A DNA stretch of 64,000 nt from NCBI GenBank assembly GCA_964607135.1, contig CAZSIV010000011.1:3286-67285 (forward strand). Direction: 5' to 3'. Origin of the DNA: Metaruminococcus_A sp964607135. GTDB taxonomy: Bacteria > Bacillota > Clostridia > Oscillospirales > Ruminococcaceae. The notes beneath the pieces were generated by a model, which was given only the letters and a program-made list of their open reading frames with translations, had not been told where the DNA came from and did no database searches. A program made the position numbers and the translations under genes. This document shows, in pieces, positions 63,300 through 64,000 of this stretch. Position 1 is the stretch's first letter; each line of letters starts with the position of its first letter.

Positions 63300-64000
63300 G
63301 CGGTTTGATTTGCATTTATGCCGGTTGGATGGTCTCGAAGCCTGCGCCGGGTGACCCCGGCAGGTCCGTGCCCAAACCGGGCAATACGCGCCCCAGCAGC
63401 TTGGCAGTTAAGGCTGTCATCCCGCGAGAGGCCTAAGACAAAGCTGATACAACGCACTTTGCGGCGCGGGGTACCCCTGCGGTGCAGGCAGTCCGCATAT
63501 AAACGTTTTACCTGTCTCCAAGGTTCAATCCCGCGGGGGTGCTTATGATAAAGCAAGTACGGTGTGCCGTGCGGGGCGGCGAACCGCCGCCGGGCCTGTG
63601 CCCAGGCGGGGCAATTCACACCCCAACGTTTTGTCTGTTTTTAGGTTATTGTCCTGCGGGGGAGTTAAATCAGAATCGGTACAATGTGCCTCGCGGGATA
63701 TGAGCGCTGTTACTGGTACGCCCTGCAAATCGCGGCTGTCTAGCTCGGTCACGAGCCGCGTTTTCCTGCCCGGTCACGGGCGCGGAGTGCATCCGCTCTC
63801 AATTCGCACATTTGAGAGCTACCGGTTTTCAAATTATCTTCCTGCGAGGCGCATGGGATACAACGAAGAACAAAGTGCCGCGCGGGTTACGGACTCGCAG
63901 GTTTGCGCCGCCTACGGATCGCGTTTGTCCTGCCCGGCCACGGGCAACAAGGTTCTGGGGCACCCGTTCGAAATCTTCGATTTCGCTAACGGGTCAGGTT
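63300..64000. repeat. GC-rich degenerate repeat array, related to the interior of the MITE-like elements
   Basis: No gene is credible here. Modules of roughly 110-190 bp recur, each opening with a variant of CCYGCGRGGG (63420, 63530, 63651, 63840). They contain a TACAAYG-GTGCCKCGCGGG-like stretch and a CCTGTGCCCAGGCGGGGCAA or CCCGGTCACGGGC type stretch. The minus strand of 33755-34050 has the same order of motifs. The array runs off the end of the window. Confidence 0.6.

Noticed and set aside
63200..63752. Frames of 69-139 codons in the right-end repeat region
   Set aside because: All fall in degenerate repeats, with Arg/Pro-rich composition and no ribosome binding sites or family matches.
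1..64000. CRISPR arrays, rRNA genes and prophage structural genes
   Set aside because: No regularly spaced direct repeats, no rRNA-like sequence and no phage head, tail or lysis genes were seen; the invertase-TldR-flagellin locus is therefore not obviously part of a prophage.

Overview
The window reads as the chromosome of a flagellated, spore-forming, hydrogen-producing anaerobic Firmicute (Clostridia, probably near the Oscillospiraceae/Ruminococcaceae). The evidence is the Gram-positive type ribosome binding sites, spmA/spmB, an AbrB-type regulator, a multi-subunit [FeFe] hydrogenase, a single-chain glycyl-tRNA synthetase, FabV, and the rpmG-secE-nusG-rplK-rplA-rplJ-rplL order. This is inference from gene content; no rRNA is present.

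Layout. 1-3.9 kb: the end of a GH43 glycosidase, a MATE exporter, an IS200 tnpA remnant and a C39-like peptidase. 4.3-9.2 kb (all genes on the minus strand): a serine invertase, a short segment bounded by two inverted 26-bp palindromic sites, a TnpB homologue with altered catalytic residues (a TldR candidate), a possible guide-RNA region, csrA and flagellin. 9.7-13.3 kb: accessory genes, tRNA-Leu(GAG) and a broken transposase. 13.5-16.7 kb: gdhA and glyS. 16.7-25.3 kb: dTDP-rhamnose synthesis (rfbA, rfbD, rfbB), a Wzm/Wzt-like exporter, a large WbsX/RgpF-like protein and a decayed membrane protein gene. 25.6-26.7 kb: two minus-strand genes including a DNA glycosylase. 27.6-30.9 kb: a sugar ABC transporter. 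31.2-40.2 kb: two divergent hydrogenase operons, a sensory/regulatory one (minus) and a bifurcating HydABC-type one (plus). 40.4-48.3 kb: uracil permease, small proteins, an ArAE-type membrane protein, a sugar-phosphate transferase and a YfhO-type protein. 48.4-55.0 kb: prmA, ychF, argS, a DUF1934 protein, murI and ddl. 55.3-58.8 kb: the ribosomal/secE/nusG cluster. 58.9-63.2 kb: a signal-peptidase-like protein, spmB, spmA, an AbrB protein, fabV and an HD phosphohydrolase. 63.3-64.0 kb: GC-rich degenerate repeats.

The most interesting part is 4.3-9.2 kb. Two 26-bp inverted sites, each built as 12 + AT + 12 like hix/gix sites, flank 89 bp carrying a sigma-28-like promoter. The promoter currently points away from the TnpB-like gene and into a strong terminator. 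Inversion would turn it towards tldR-csrA-fliC and would also separate the arms of the flanking hairpins. This suggests a phase-variable flagellin module that pairs a Hin-like DNA switch with an RNA-guided repressor and CsrA. The sites, genes and altered residues are visible in the sequence; the switching, the guide and the target are inferences.

A second theme is a dispersed 280-300 bp element with 22-bp terminal inverted repeats (26993-27269 and 33755-34050). One copy sits inside the hydrogenase regulatory operon. Its interior resembles the repeat array at the right end of the window.
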